Source of the DNA: CAKSNH01 sp964422725
GTDB lineage: Bacteria > Bacillota > Clostridia > UBA1381
Assembly: GCA_964422725.1 (NCBI GenBank)
Contig: CAYRCC010000025.1
Location: 1-28,978, forward strand
Direction: 5' to 3'
Length of the DNA stretch: 28,978 bases
The stretch's first letter is position 1; every line of letters starts with the position of its first letter. This document shows positions 15,939 to 23,296 of this stretch, one piece after another. The notes below the pieces were generated by a model. The model saw only the letters and a program-made list of their open reading frames with translations, searched no databases and was not told the origin of the DNA. Both the position numbers and the translations under genes were made by a program.

Positions 15939-16712
15939 TTAATCGTCCGCGACGGTGATAAGATTTATATCGCTTTCACCCAGCGCGTCCGACCATTCCT
16001 CATCGAGCTTAACATCGGTAATGAAATAGTCAATCCTGTCAAGCTCCGCCACAACGCACACTCCCAGTCTGCCGAGCTTTTTGTGGTCACACAAAAGTAT
16101 TGACGATTCCGAACACTCCATCATTGCTTTTTTTATTTCCGCCTCGCCCTCGTTCGACTCCATAAGTCCTCTGTGCAGCATTACGCCGCGGCACGAAAAA
16201 AAGAACTTGTTTGCATAGTAATTTTTGCGTATATTGTCCTCAGCGACACGCCCGACGTAAGACATATTTTTAGGAGTCAGCAGTCCGCCGGTGGATATCA
16301 CGCGTATATTATCACAGCCGGCAAGCTCTGTGGAAATCTTTGCCGCGTTGGTTATAACGGTAATGCCGCGTTTTTCCTTTATATTCTGCGCAACGTGCAG
16401 GCTTGACGTGCTTGCATCGAGAAATATTGTGTCGCCGTCCTTGATAAGCTGTGCGGCGCACGCGCCTATGCGGTGTTTACCCTCGTAATTTATGGTTTCG
16501 CGCTCGGTCAGTGCCATATCCGCCTCGTTTGCCTCAACAAGCGTTGCGCCGCCGTATGTGCGCACGAGTATACCCTGTTTTTCGAGTTTTTCAAGGTCGG
16601 CGCGTATCGTTTCGGTTGTCACGTCAAACCGTTTCGCAAGCTCCGGCACGAGTACGCTCTTATTCTGCACTATTATTCTTTCTATCTCGTTTCGTCTTTC
16701 TACAGCAAGCAT
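15939..16712 (-). CDS. DeoR-family transcriptional repressor, likely regulator of the BMC operon
   Basis: A 257-residue protein with an N-terminal DeoR helix-turn-helix (residues about 5–57: LVPELAKRFDVTTETIRADLEKLEKQGILVRTYGGA) and the C-terminal DeoR sensor domain of the ribose-5-phosphate-isomerase-like fold (DGDTIFLDASTS, ITVITNA, STGG). DeoR proteins usually sense a phosphorylated sugar intermediate. Fucose and rhamnose BMC loci commonly carry one, so fuculose- or rhamnulose-1-phosphate, or DHAP, is a reasonable guess for the effector. It lies downstream of pduT on the same strand, separated by a 567-bp hairpin-rich stretch, so it is probably expressed separately. AAGGAG precedes the ATG. 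Confidence 0.88.
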   Translation of the reverse strand: MLAVERRNEIERIIVQNKSVLVPELAKRFDVTTETIRADLEKLEKQGILVRTYGGATLVEANEADMALTERETINYEGKHRIGACAAQLIKDGDTIFLDASTSSLHVAQNIKEKRGITVITNAAKISTELAGCDNIRVISTGGLLTPKNMSYVGRVAEDNIRKNYYANKFFFSCRGVMLHRGLMESNEGEAEIKKAMMECSESSILLCDHKKLGRLGVCVVAELDRIDYFITDVKLDEEWSDALGESDINLITVADD

Positions 16713-16918
16713 AAATCTTTTCTCCTTGTTTTATGTTTTGGGGTGATGATTTTGATTTTCGCTATAAAGGCGGTGTTCCTTGGAGGAACTTCTTTGCGGC
16801 TTTTCACAAAAGCAATGCCTGCGAAAAACACAAACGGTTCTGTTACGCTAAAACTGCGGTTACCGCAAAAAGTTTATCGCTTACCCCAAATCCGCCGTCG
16901 ACGGCAGCATTGCTTAAA

Positions 16919-16953
16919 AAGGCAGACAAACTGATTTTGCGTTTGTCTGCCTT
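16919..16953 (-). terminator. 35-nt palindrome, copy 1, terminator-like on the minus strand
   Basis: A 13-bp perfect stem AAGGCAGACAAAC / GTTTGTCTGCCTT with loop TGATTTTGC. On the minus strand it is followed by TTTTT, so it can act as a terminator for transcripts coming from the BMC operon. It is identical to 17242–17276. Confidence 0.6.
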
Positions 16954-17241
16954 GAGGCTGCAGACAAAATGTCGGCAACCTTTCAAAAAAAGTGATGAAA
17001 TCACTTTTTGAGGGATTTCGTTGTCTGTGGTCAGCGACAAACTTTCAGTAGTTTTGCTTACAGCAAAACCGCCCTTCGGGTGTCGGACATCTTTCCGATA
17101 CTTTTTCAAAAAGTTTGAACGATTAGATATTTCGCCGTCTGCGGACGGCGATTTAAGGCTCTGCCTTAAAAATCCGCAAGCCTTTGAAAAGGCTTGACCC
17201 AAACTTTGATGAAACCCCTTTTGGGGTTTGTCCATAAGCTG

Positions 17242-17276
17242 AAGGCAGACAAACTGATTTTGCGTTTGTCTGCCTT
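17242..17276 (-). repeat. 35-nt palindrome, copy 2, directly after pduT
   Basis: Identical in stem and loop to 16919–16953. It begins 3 bp beyond the pduT stop but lacks a T run on the minus strand, so it may protect the 3' end of the operon mRNA or, with the following hairpins, act in a tandem terminator. Confidence 0.6.
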
Positions 17277-17279
17277 GCA

Positions 17280-17825
17280 TTACAGTATACTTTCCCACAA
17301 ATCAGGGTGCGGATTTGCAATCACCTCGGAGTTCATAAGCACTCCGTTCTCCGCCGCAATACGGCTTCCGGCGTCGACTGCCGCCGTAACGTCGGCAACC
17401 TCGCCCGTCATTGTGACAAAGCATTTGCCGCCCATACCGCGCGCAACTCTCACCTCAATCAAATCCACTACCGCCGCTTTAACAGCCGCATCTGCCGCCT
17501 CGATTACCGAGGCCGCCGTATATGTTTCTATAATGCCGAGTGCGCGTTTGTTAGGCACGTCGACAACTCCCGACATAGCCTCAAACACGTGCTCGCCCAA
17601 ATTACCGATTACAAACGTGTCAATAAGCATATCCTCGGCTACCATTCGCGCTCTGTCGACAGAAGCCTGAATCGCGGACAAATCTCCGCCCACAATTGTG
17701 ACAAACTTGCCCGGACATACAGAACCCGACTGCAAAAGCACAACGCCCGCACTCTTTAGCATTTCATCGGTAACAACCATACCCTTGCTGACATTTTTTA
17801 CTTCCACTAATCCTATGGAGTTCAT
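17280..17825 (-). CDS. pduT: BMC-T shell protein, PduT-like, with pore cysteine
   Basis: A 181-residue protein with two fused BMC domains (about 1–88 and 92–175; the second begins RALGIIETYTAAS). Cys37 in SGSVCPGKF corresponds to the PduT cysteine that, in a trimer, holds a [4Fe-4S] cluster in the central pore. In Pdu compartments PduT is thought to pass electrons across the shell together with PduS, whose gene lies immediately upstream (17 bp gap). This is the last gene of the operon. AGGAGG precedes the ATG. Confidence 0.93.
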   Translation of the reverse strand: MNSIGLVEVKNVSKGMVVTDEMLKSAGVVLLQSGSVCPGKFVTIVGGDLSAIQASVDRARMVAEDMLIDTFVIGNLGEHVFEAMSGVVDVPNKRALGIIETYTAASVIEAADAAVKAAVVDLIEVRVARGMGGKCFVTMTGEVADVTAAVDAGSRIAAENGVLMNSEVIANPHPDLWESIL

Positions 17826-17842
17826 AATCTGCTACCTCCTGT

Positions 17843-19177
17843 TTATTTCGCAATTATCACAAATCTGTCCGTAACAGCTTTGACAGTACCGCTGATGCTC
17901 GCGTGCATTGTCGTGCCGAGTGCCTCGGCGCTTGTCACTGCGACCGGCTGTCCGACCTTTACTCTATCCCCTGCCTTCACTACCGCCTCCGCCGGTTTTC
18001 CGACGTGCTGTGAAAACGGAATATATACCTCGCTTGGGTCAAACGCAACATCTCTGCGCTCAACGTGCGATTTTACGTATTTTCTGAGTCCCAGACGGTC
18101 TATAAGCCGCGCCGACGATACAAGGCGCATACTGCGCTCAGGGCGCACCGTTTCCGGCGCTTTGTTATTCTGCCGTCTTAACCCGTTTTTCGCAAGCGCA
18201 CCCTTAACAGCCGTTGCGATTGCCTGCGGATTGAGCATTTGCTGACAGCCCATAACCGTACACACTCCGCAGCCGCAGCAAAGCGCGTTTTGCAAAAACG
18301 CCTCTGTGTCGCGCACGTTTCCGCTTGCTGCCGCGCGCACTGTCTTATGTACTTCTATCGAGTAACCCAGCAAGTGCCGCGGACAAACGTCCGAGCACAT
18401 ATGACACTGACAGCAAGCCGCACTTGCTCTTTTGAGCGTAATGTCCGCGTTTTGCAGCCGCCGCTGTATAACCTGCTGTGTTTTAGGAAATATCAAAAGT
18501 CCTTTTGTGGTTTTTGTGACAACGTCGTTTTCCAAGTCAACCAGCTTGCCCATCATAGGTCCGCCGTTAATAACGGCTTTGCCGCTCAAATCACCGCAGC
18601 CCGCCGCCGACAGCACCTCGCTGATTTTCATACCTACCGGTGCTTTCACCGTTATATCCTCTTTTGTGTCACCGCCGATTGTTATGTACTTGTCAACCAC
18701 ATTCTGTTTTTTGGTAAGCGCAAGGTGGATATTGTAAATCGTTTCCACGTTGATTACCATAACTCCGACCATCACCGGTATACTTCCCTCGGGTATGATT
18801 TTACCCGTCGTTTCGTATGTCAGCACAACCTCGTCGCCCGCCGGATAGATGTCGGGTATTTCTTTTATTCTGATTTTGCTGTCTTTCAAATTCATAACGA
18901 TTTTCGGGTCTAAAAGGTGCATATTTTTGCCTTTTATTCCGATAATCGCCTCTTTTGCGTTCACCGCCTCAATCAACACGTTAAGCGTGTCGACAAGTGC
19001 GGCAAGGTGTTTTTCCAAAATATGATGGTCAACCATCATCAAAGGCTCACACTCAGCGGCATTAACCACAATCGTATCCACCGCGTCGCTGAGCTTTTTA
19101 TGTGTCGGAAATCCGGCACCTCCGGCACCGACGATACCGGCATCATAAATAATCTGCTGAAGCTCCTCCAACTTCAT
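17843..19177 (-). CDS. pduS: PduS-like RnfC-type flavo-iron-sulfur protein
   Basis: A 444-residue protein of the RnfC/NuoF-like family. The N-terminal glycine-rich flavin/NAD region (GAGGAGFPTHKK, NAAECEPLM) is followed by an SLBB-type domain and two cysteine clusters for [4Fe-4S] (CQCHMCSDVCPR and CCGCGVCTVMGC), then a C-terminal biotinyl-like sandwich fold. In Pdu systems PduS reduces cob(III)alamin and binds PduT. In glycyl-radical compartments without B12 it is thought to recycle NADH through the shell. Here, with no visible dehydratase, the redox-exit role is the better guess. The start ATG is preceded by AGGTAAAG. A 205-bp gap with a hairpin separates it from the BMC-P gene. Confidence 0.93.
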   Translation of the reverse strand: MKLEELQQIIYDAGIVGAGGAGFPTHKKLSDAVDTIVVNAAECEPLMMVDHHILEKHLAALVDTLNVLIEAVNAKEAIIGIKGKNMHLLDPKIVMNLKDSKIRIKEIPDIYPAGDEVVLTYETTGKIIPEGSIPVMVGVMVINVETIYNIHLALTKKQNVVDKYITIGGDTKEDITVKAPVGMKISEVLSAAGCGDLSGKAVINGGPMMGKLVDLENDVVTKTTKGLLIFPKTQQVIQRRLQNADITLKRASAACCQCHMCSDVCPRHLLGYSIEVHKTVRAAASGNVRDTEAFLQNALCCGCGVCTVMGCQQMLNPQAIATAVKGALAKNGLRRQNNKAPETVRPERSMRLVSSARLIDRLGLRKYVKSHVERRDVAFDPSEVYIPFSQHVGKPAEAVVKAGDRVKVGQPVAVTSAEALGTTMHASISGTVKAVTDRFVIIAK

Positions 19178-19336
19178 ACCGCTTTACCTGCCTTTCTTAT
19201 CCGATAAGAATCGTAAAAGGATTTATTTTCCGCGCCGAACCGCACCGCCGGCGCCGCCAAAACCGCCGCACAACACTGTGCACATACACACAGCCGCGCG
19301 CCGACAGCCTATATTTACTCAACATATACTCAACAA

Positions 19337-19368
19337 GGTAAACAAACTCAAAATTGAGCCTGTTTACC
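19337..19368. other. Intercistronic stem-loop between BMC-P and pduS
   Basis: GGTAAACA (19337–19344) pairs with TGTTTACC (19361–19368), enclosing an inner CTCAA/TTGAG stem. It has no T run. It lies in the longest gap inside the operon (19178–19382, otherwise GC-rich and without a gene) and may lower expression or stabilise one side of a processed mRNA. Confidence 0.55.
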
Positions 19369-19382
19369 CTGTATAATACTTA

Positions 19383-19643
19383 TTAACCTTGCTTTTCGTC
19401 GACGATACCCACTATAACGGCATCTACCGGTGCATCGGCACAATCCAGCGCAAGCCTTGCCGAACTGCCCGTACAGATAAGCACTTTCTCGCCTATACCT
19501 GCACCGACCCCGTCAACCGCAACAAGAAATTTGTCTACCAATTCGTCGTTTTCAATATGCTGAACTATCATAAATTTATAACCGACCAATTTGCTGTTTT
19601 TACTGGTAGAGATAACAGTTCCGTTAACTTTTCCCATAATCAT
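19383..19643 (-). CDS. BMC-P pentameric vertex protein (EutN/CcmL family)
   Basis: About 86 residues: MIMGKVNGTVISTSKNSKLVGYK start, then the EutN/CcmL core with VDGVGAGIGEKVLICTGSSAR and the end VDAVIVGIVD. Pentamers of this family cap the vertices of the compartment shell. It is the only BMC-P gene in the locus. The open frame reaches ATG 19658, but that codon lies across the GAGGTG ribosome binding site, so ATG 19643 (or 19637) is the likely start. Confidence 0.93.
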   Translation of the reverse strand: MIMGKVNGTVISTSKNSKLVGYKFMIVQHIENDELVDKFLVAVDGVGAGIGEKVLICTGSSARLALDCADAPVDAVIVGIVDEKQG

Positions 19644-19670
19644 TTCCAAACACCTCATTCATCGGAAAAT

Positions 19671-20327
19671 TTATACAAAGCTGATTTCCTTGCCCAAAAT
19701 CTTAACCTTATCACCGTTCTTTATTCCTGCCGCATTGGCATCGTCGGTGTCGATATGCATTTCTGTGTTAAAGTCCGCACGGACACGTACCTGTACGTTA
19801 TAGTAAAGTGTCGGTTTCTGCGTTTCTATTTCGACATTAACCTCATCGTTGTCCTTTATTCCGTACTTGTCAGCGTCCTCCGGTGTCATATGAATATGAC
19901 GATTTGCAATAATGCAACCTTCGTTGAGGAACACAGTACCTTTAGGTCCTACCAAAGAAATCGGTGCACTTCCCTTTATTTCGCCCGACGGACGAACCGG
20001 CGGACTGATTTTAAGCGCAAACGTATCGGTTCTTGAAACCTCGACCTGTGAGTGACTTCTCACCGGACCGAGTACACGCACGCCCTCGATTGATCTTAGT
20101 GACGGACTTACAAGAGTTACACACTCCTCTGCCGCAAACTGATCACCCATAAGCATTTTTTTCGGAGTAAGCTCATATCCCTCTCCGAACAATGTATCCA
20201 AGTCCGCACGGGACAAATGAACGTGTCTTGCCGATACACCAACTTTGATACCCTCAGAAAGCATATTCTTTTTTAAAACTTCTATTACGCCGGCAGTTAC
20301 CATACCTGCCAAACCGTTGTTATCCAT
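19671..20327 (-). CDS. pduL: PduL-type phosphate acyltransferase
   Basis: 218 residues. It converts an acyl-CoA and phosphate to acyl-phosphate inside the shell, regenerating CoA for the aldehyde dehydrogenase. Both zinc-binding His motifs are present: SARHVHLS and ANRHIHM. An amphipathic N-terminal helix (LAGMVTAGVIEVLKKNML, residues about 5–22) fits an encapsulation peptide. ATG 20327 is chosen over an upstream frame start because GGAGG lies 6 nt before it. The physiological substrate would be lactyl-CoA if no dehydratase operates, or propionyl-CoA if one does. Confidence 0.95.
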   Translation of the reverse strand: MDNNGLAGMVTAGVIEVLKKNMLSEGIKVGVSARHVHLSRADLDTLFGEGYELTPKKMLMGDQFAAEECVTLVSPSLRSIEGVRVLGPVRSHSQVEVSRTDTFALKISPPVRPSGEIKGSAPISLVGPKGTVFLNEGCIIANRHIHMTPEDADKYGIKDNDEVNVEIETQKPTLYYNVQVRVRADFNTEMHIDTDDANAAGIKNGDKVKILGKEISFV

Positions 20328-20345
20328 AAACAACCTCCATCGCAA

Positions 20346-20407
20346 AAGTGAATAAAATTCACTTGTTTTTTCATTTAAAGGGGTCAGGGGTATCCAAACC
20401 CCTTTAA
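20346..20407. other. Two intercistronic hairpins between pduL and the extended BMC-H gene
   Basis: AAGTGAAT-AAA-ATTCACTT (20346–20364) and TTAAAGGGG…CCCCTTTAA (20375–20383 with 20399–20407). Placed just after an abundant shell gene and before an enzyme gene, they may stabilise the upstream mRNA and lower read-through, helping set shell-to-enzyme ratio (inference). Confidence 0.55.
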
Positions 20408-20424
20408 CGCCTCCTGCCGATTAA

Positions 20425-20868
20425 TTATTTAATCGCCGGAAGAATTTTTTCAACATCGCCGTGAGGTCTTGGAATTACGTGTACCGATACCAACTCGCCG
20501 AGTCTGCCGCCTGCTGCCGCACCTGCATCTGTTGCAGCCTGAACAGCTCCGACATCACCTCTTACCATTACGGTTACCAATCCCGAACCGATTCTCTCTG
20601 TGCCTATCAATGTTACATTTGCAGCCTTTACCATTGCATCAGCTGCCTCAATTGCAGCTACCAAACCTCTTGTTTCTACCATTCCCAATGCTTCTACAGC
20701 CATTTTAGTGACCTCCTTATTATTCTCAGCAGCATATTCTGCCTGTGTTTTTGTTTCTTTAACTTCCGACTCCTTTACAGACTCGGCATTTTCCTGTGCC
20801 GCACTTTCAGCTGCGGCTTTCTGTGCGCTCTTTTTATGTGAAGCGTTATCTGTTGTACGTCTTGCCAT
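20425..20868 (-). CDS. BMC-H shell protein with charged N-terminal extension and internal start
   Basis: The long form is 147 residues: about 55 residues of Ala/Glu/Lys-rich, probably disordered or helical sequence (starting MARRTTDNASHKKSAQ) followed by a canonical BMC-H domain (MAVEALGMVETRGL…VIPRPHGDVEKILPAIK; pore loop RIGSGLV). ATG 20868 has GGGAGG at 6 nt. The core alone can start at ATG 20703, which has its own AAGGAGG about 8 nt upstream. One gene may therefore give both an extended and a standard shell subunit. The core is PduA/EutM-like. Confidence 0.92.
   Translation of the reverse strand: MARRTTDNASHKKSAQKAAAESAAQENAESVKESEVKETKTQAEYAAENNKEVTKMAVEALGMVETRGLVAAIEAADAMVKAANVTLIGTERIGSGLVTVMVRGDVGAVQAATDAGAAAGGRLGELVSVHVIPRPHGDVEKILPAIK
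20701..20718 (-). promoter_or_regulatory. Internal Shine-Dalgarno and start codon in the extended BMC-H gene
   Basis: On the minus strand AAGGAGG followed 8 nt later by ATG (20701–20703) lies in frame inside the gene, exactly where the BMC-H domain begins (MAVEALGMVE). The match to the ribosome-binding consensus is as good as at the first start. Confidence 0.65.
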
Positions 20869-21012
20869 ATTCAACCTCCCTAGTATTGTATACCAATTTT
20901 AAATTTCTGTCTTATTAAAATCTGTTATTTTGCGCAGATTTTTTCCGTTTTCTTTTGATTTTTTAAACTTTTTTCAAAAAACATTAAAACATCACTCTCA
21001 CTGCGGTGTTTT

Positions 21013-21309
21013 TCACACTGTTTTTTCTTCGTTTTCATCAAGGTGCAGAAATTTTAAAATTTCGGGATGAGGTCTTGCAATAACCTCATGTGCTTTTAAA
21101 TGCCCAAGCTCCTGTGCGGCTTTTGCGCCCGCCTCAACAGCGGCATTCACCGCGGATATACTGCCGCGAACCACTATCGTAACCAGTCTGCCGCCGAGCT
21201 TGCGCTCCACCGCAACGAACTCTACATCAGCAGTTTTCAGCATAACGTCAAGACAATGAACAGCCGCAACCAGTGCCTGTAATTCCACAAAGCCCAATGC
21301 AAAATCCAT
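21013..21309 (-). CDS. BMC-H shell protein with KLGGRLV pore loop
   Basis: 98 residues, a single BMC domain beginning MDFALGFVELQALVAAVHCLD. The pore loop reads RKLGGRLV instead of the common KIGSGLV, placing arginine near the hexamer pore and giving a more positive channel, which might favour phosphorylated or carboxylate molecules. The C-terminus has an acidic tail (HLDENEEKTV). ATG 21309 is preferred over the upstream frame start because GGAGG lies 5 nt before it. A 133-bp AT-rich gap without a gene follows. Confidence 0.93.
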   Translation of the reverse strand: MDFALGFVELQALVAAVHCLDVMLKTADVEFVAVERKLGGRLVTIVVRGSISAVNAAVEAGAKAAQELGHLKAHEVIARPHPEILKFLHLDENEEKTV

Positions 21310-21383
21310 TTTGACCTCCAAATTCTGAAAGGTATGCACCGCCGCGGCGTGTGCACTCCCCTCATTCGATATGCTTATCTCAA

Positions 21384-21653
21384 TCAGATTTTCGGCAAAA
21401 TTTTCTCAACATCTGAATGAGGACGCGGAATAACGTGTACGGCTACCAATTCGCCAAGCTTTGAAGCAGCCTCTGCGCCTGCCTCTGTTGCCGCCTTAAC
21501 CGCACCTACGTCACCTCTTACGATAACACTTACAAGTCCCGAACCGATTTTCTCTGTTCCGACCAATGTTACGTTTGCCGCCTTAGTCATTGCATCAGCC
21601 GCCTCGATTGATGCCGTCAAGCCTCTTGTTTCTACCATTCCCAATGCTTCCAT
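21384..21653 (-). CDS. Canonical BMC-H shell protein (PduA/EutM-like)
   Basis: 89 residues, MEALGMVETRGLTASIEAADAM start, pore loop KIGSGLV and end HVIPRPHSDVEKILPKI. It is nearly the same as the core of the extended BMC-H encoded downstream, implying recent duplication. It probably forms the bulk hexamer of the shell facets. GGGAG precedes the ATG by about 9 nt. Confidence 0.95.
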   Translation of the reverse strand: MEALGMVETRGLTASIEAADAMTKAANVTLVGTEKIGSGLVSVIVRGDVGAVKAATEAGAEAASKLGELVAVHVIPRPHSDVEKILPKI

Positions 21654-21698
21654 TTTACTATTCTCCCTTCAGTTTCTGTTTTCTGTATTGAAAACGCA

Positions 21699-22040
21699 TC
21701 ATGCGTTATTTTTAATATGACCTACCCTGTCACGACCCACACTGCAGCGCATTGCCATTTTCTGCGAGTCGTCCGTCGGACGTGCTATAATATGTGTCTG
21801 AATGAGTCCGGAAATTTCCTCGGCACGTTTCGCTCCTGCCTCGACAGCCGCCTCGACAGCCGCCACACTCCCCTGCACCTTCACGCACATAATAAGCGGT
21901 ACTTCGACCGTTTCCGCGTTTGCGGGCTTGTTTGAGTCAAGCGCGATAACTTTTACGTCCGCCGCTTTTGCCGCCGCATCTGCCGCACAAACCGCGGTGG
22001 TAAATCCGAAAACCTCAATCATACCTATTGCGTCTAACAT
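21699..22040 (-). CDS. Divergent BMC-H shell protein with altered pore loop
   Basis: 113 residues. The fold is recognisable (MLDAIGMIEVFGFTTAVCAADAA … AAVEAGAKRAEEISGLIQTHIIARP). The pore segment is replaced and lengthened: where others have KIGSGLVTVIVRGDVG this has SNKPANAETVEVPLIMCVKVQGSV. A basic tail (MRCSVGRDRVGHIKNNA) extends the C-terminus. The hexamer would have a different or blocked pore. GAGGAG lies 7 nt before ATG 22040; the frame also has a TTG two codons earlier. Confidence 0.88.
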   Translation of the reverse strand: MLDAIGMIEVFGFTTAVCAADAAAKAADVKVIALDSNKPANAETVEVPLIMCVKVQGSVAAVEAAVEAGAKRAEEISGLIQTHIIARPTDDSQKMAMRCSVGRDRVGHIKNNA

Positions 22041-22061
22041 CTGCAAGCTCCTCTCCGATTA

Positions 22062-23270
22062 TTATTCGTTGATGATTGCAATTTTTAAGCCTGTCATAGC
22101 AAGGTTGGTTTGGTGTCCCTCGTTGATTTTCTCAAGCGGGAAAGTATCGGTTACCAATTTCTTGATAGGCAGTCCGATTGCAATTGCTCTCTTTAGAAAA
22201 TCAAATGTTGTCGCATAATCTCTGAGTGTGTAAACCCAAGAACCGACTGTGGTTATTTCCTTTGAGCAGATGTCGAAGTGAGGGTTTATGGTTGCATCGC
22301 CGCCGTTGATGAAGAAGCCGAGTTCACAAAGTCCGCCGCCGTTTCTGATAAACTTATAAATGTTCGAGTGTGCCTTAGGGTTACCCGTACACTGGAACGC
22401 AAAGTCGGCAAGGTGACCGTCAAAGCTCTTTTCAACCGCTGCCGCCATTTCCTCAACGCCCTTATAGTCGTTGAAGTTTACCGAACAGTCCGCGCCCATT
22501 TCCTTTGCAAAGCTGAGTCTTTGAGCGTTTCCGTCGATTGCGACTATGTTTTCGATACCCATAGTTCTGAGTACCGCGATACAGATGAGTCCGATAGGAC
22601 CGCAGCCCTGAACCGCAACTCTTGAGTTAAATCTCAAAATACCTGTTGATTTTGCTCTTTCAACCGCGTGAACAAGTACCGCACACGGCTCAATCAAAAT
22701 TCTCGAATAAAGGTCCAAATCGCTTACGTTAAATACCGTTGAACCCTCTCTGATAAGTATGTAATCGGCAAACCAGCCGTTAAAATGCACATCGTCGTCC
22801 GGCAAAAGACCGTAAACGTCCGCACCGCCCACGTTTTGCTTGTTAAGGTCAAACATTGTGATATCCGGATTATCCTTGAATATCATACACGAAACAACCT
22901 TGTCGCCGACTTTCAAGTCTTTGCCGGCACTGTCTTTTTTCACGTTTTTACCCATTTTCACGATTTCGCCCGTACCCTCGTGACCGAGTACAACCGGAAT
23001 AAGTCCGAACGGATCTCTCTTAAACTCGTGCGCGTCCGTACCGCAGATACCGCAGCCTTCAACCTTTACGAGAATATCTCCGTCGCCTACCTCCGGAATA
23101 GGGTATTCTTTAATTTCATAATGCTCAAGACCGGTAAGCATAGCAACTCTTGCCGTTTTCGGAATATCCGCTTTTGCGTTGCACGCGCAGTTTGAATTGC
23201 ACGCGCCCGTCGACATTTCCGAAAGCACCGCTTTAACCAGCTCTGCAATTTGATTTTCATTCATAGTCAA
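22062..23270 (-). CDS. Zinc-dependent (MDR) alcohol dehydrogenase with encapsulation peptide
   Basis: 402 residues. It starts with an amphipathic helix (NENQIAELVKAVLSEM, residues 4–19) and a Cys-containing linker, then a medium-chain dehydrogenase: catalytic zinc ligands Cys76 (GICGTD) and His97-Glu98 (GHEGTGEI), Rossmann motif QGCGPIGL. The four-cysteine structural-zinc loop of most MDR alcohol dehydrogenases is not seen. It would reduce lactaldehyde (or propionaldehyde) to the alcohol and recycle NAD+ inside the compartment, the job done by iron-type PduQ in Pdu systems. TTG 23270 has GGAAG 9 nt upstream; ATG 23264 is the alternative start. Confidence 0.92.
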   Translation of the reverse strand: MTMNENQIAELVKAVLSEMSTGACNSNCACNAKADIPKTARVAMLTGLEHYEIKEYPIPEVGDGDILVKVEGCGICGTDAHEFKRDPFGLIPVVLGHEGTGEIVKMGKNVKKDSAGKDLKVGDKVVSCMIFKDNPDITMFDLNKQNVGGADVYGLLPDDDVHFNGWFADYILIREGSTVFNVSDLDLYSRILIEPCAVLVHAVERAKSTGILRFNSRVAVQGCGPIGLICIAVLRTMGIENIVAIDGNAQRLSFAKEMGADCSVNFNDYKGVEEMAAAVEKSFDGHLADFAFQCTGNPKAHSNIYKFIRNGGGLCELGFFINGGDATINPHFDICSKEITTVGSWVYTLRDYATTFDFLKRAIAIGLPIKKLVTDTFPLEKINEGHQTNLAMTGLKIAIINE

Positions 23271-23296
23271 AGTAATCTACTTCCTTTCTCCGCGCC

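Larger units (their letters stand above)
16713..17279. repeat. Gene-free hairpin array between deoR and the BMC operon
   Basis: No convincing gene is present. The stretch is packed with perfect palindromes: TGCGGTTACCGCA (about 16855), 16919–16953, AAAAAGTGAT/ATCACTTTTT (16987–17009), CGCCGTC/GACGGCG (17133–17150), TTTAAGGC/GCCTTAAA (17152–17170), CAAGCCTT/AAGGCTTG (17177–17196), AAACCCC/GGGGTTT (17212–17229) and 17242–17276. Part of it (17009–17070) is a copy of 12244–12301. Several of the hairpins could end the BMC transcript. Confidence 0.75.

Noticed and set aside
16713..17279. Riboswitch or CRISPR array between deoR and pduT
   Set aside because: The palindromes differ from one another and are not regularly spaced; no cobalamin-riboswitch core or repeat-spacer pattern was seen.
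20881..21012. Internal promoter before the extended BMC-H gene
   Set aside because: An AAGACA-17-TACAAT-like match exists on the minus strand, but the -35 is poor and the transcript would start almost at the ribosome binding site.
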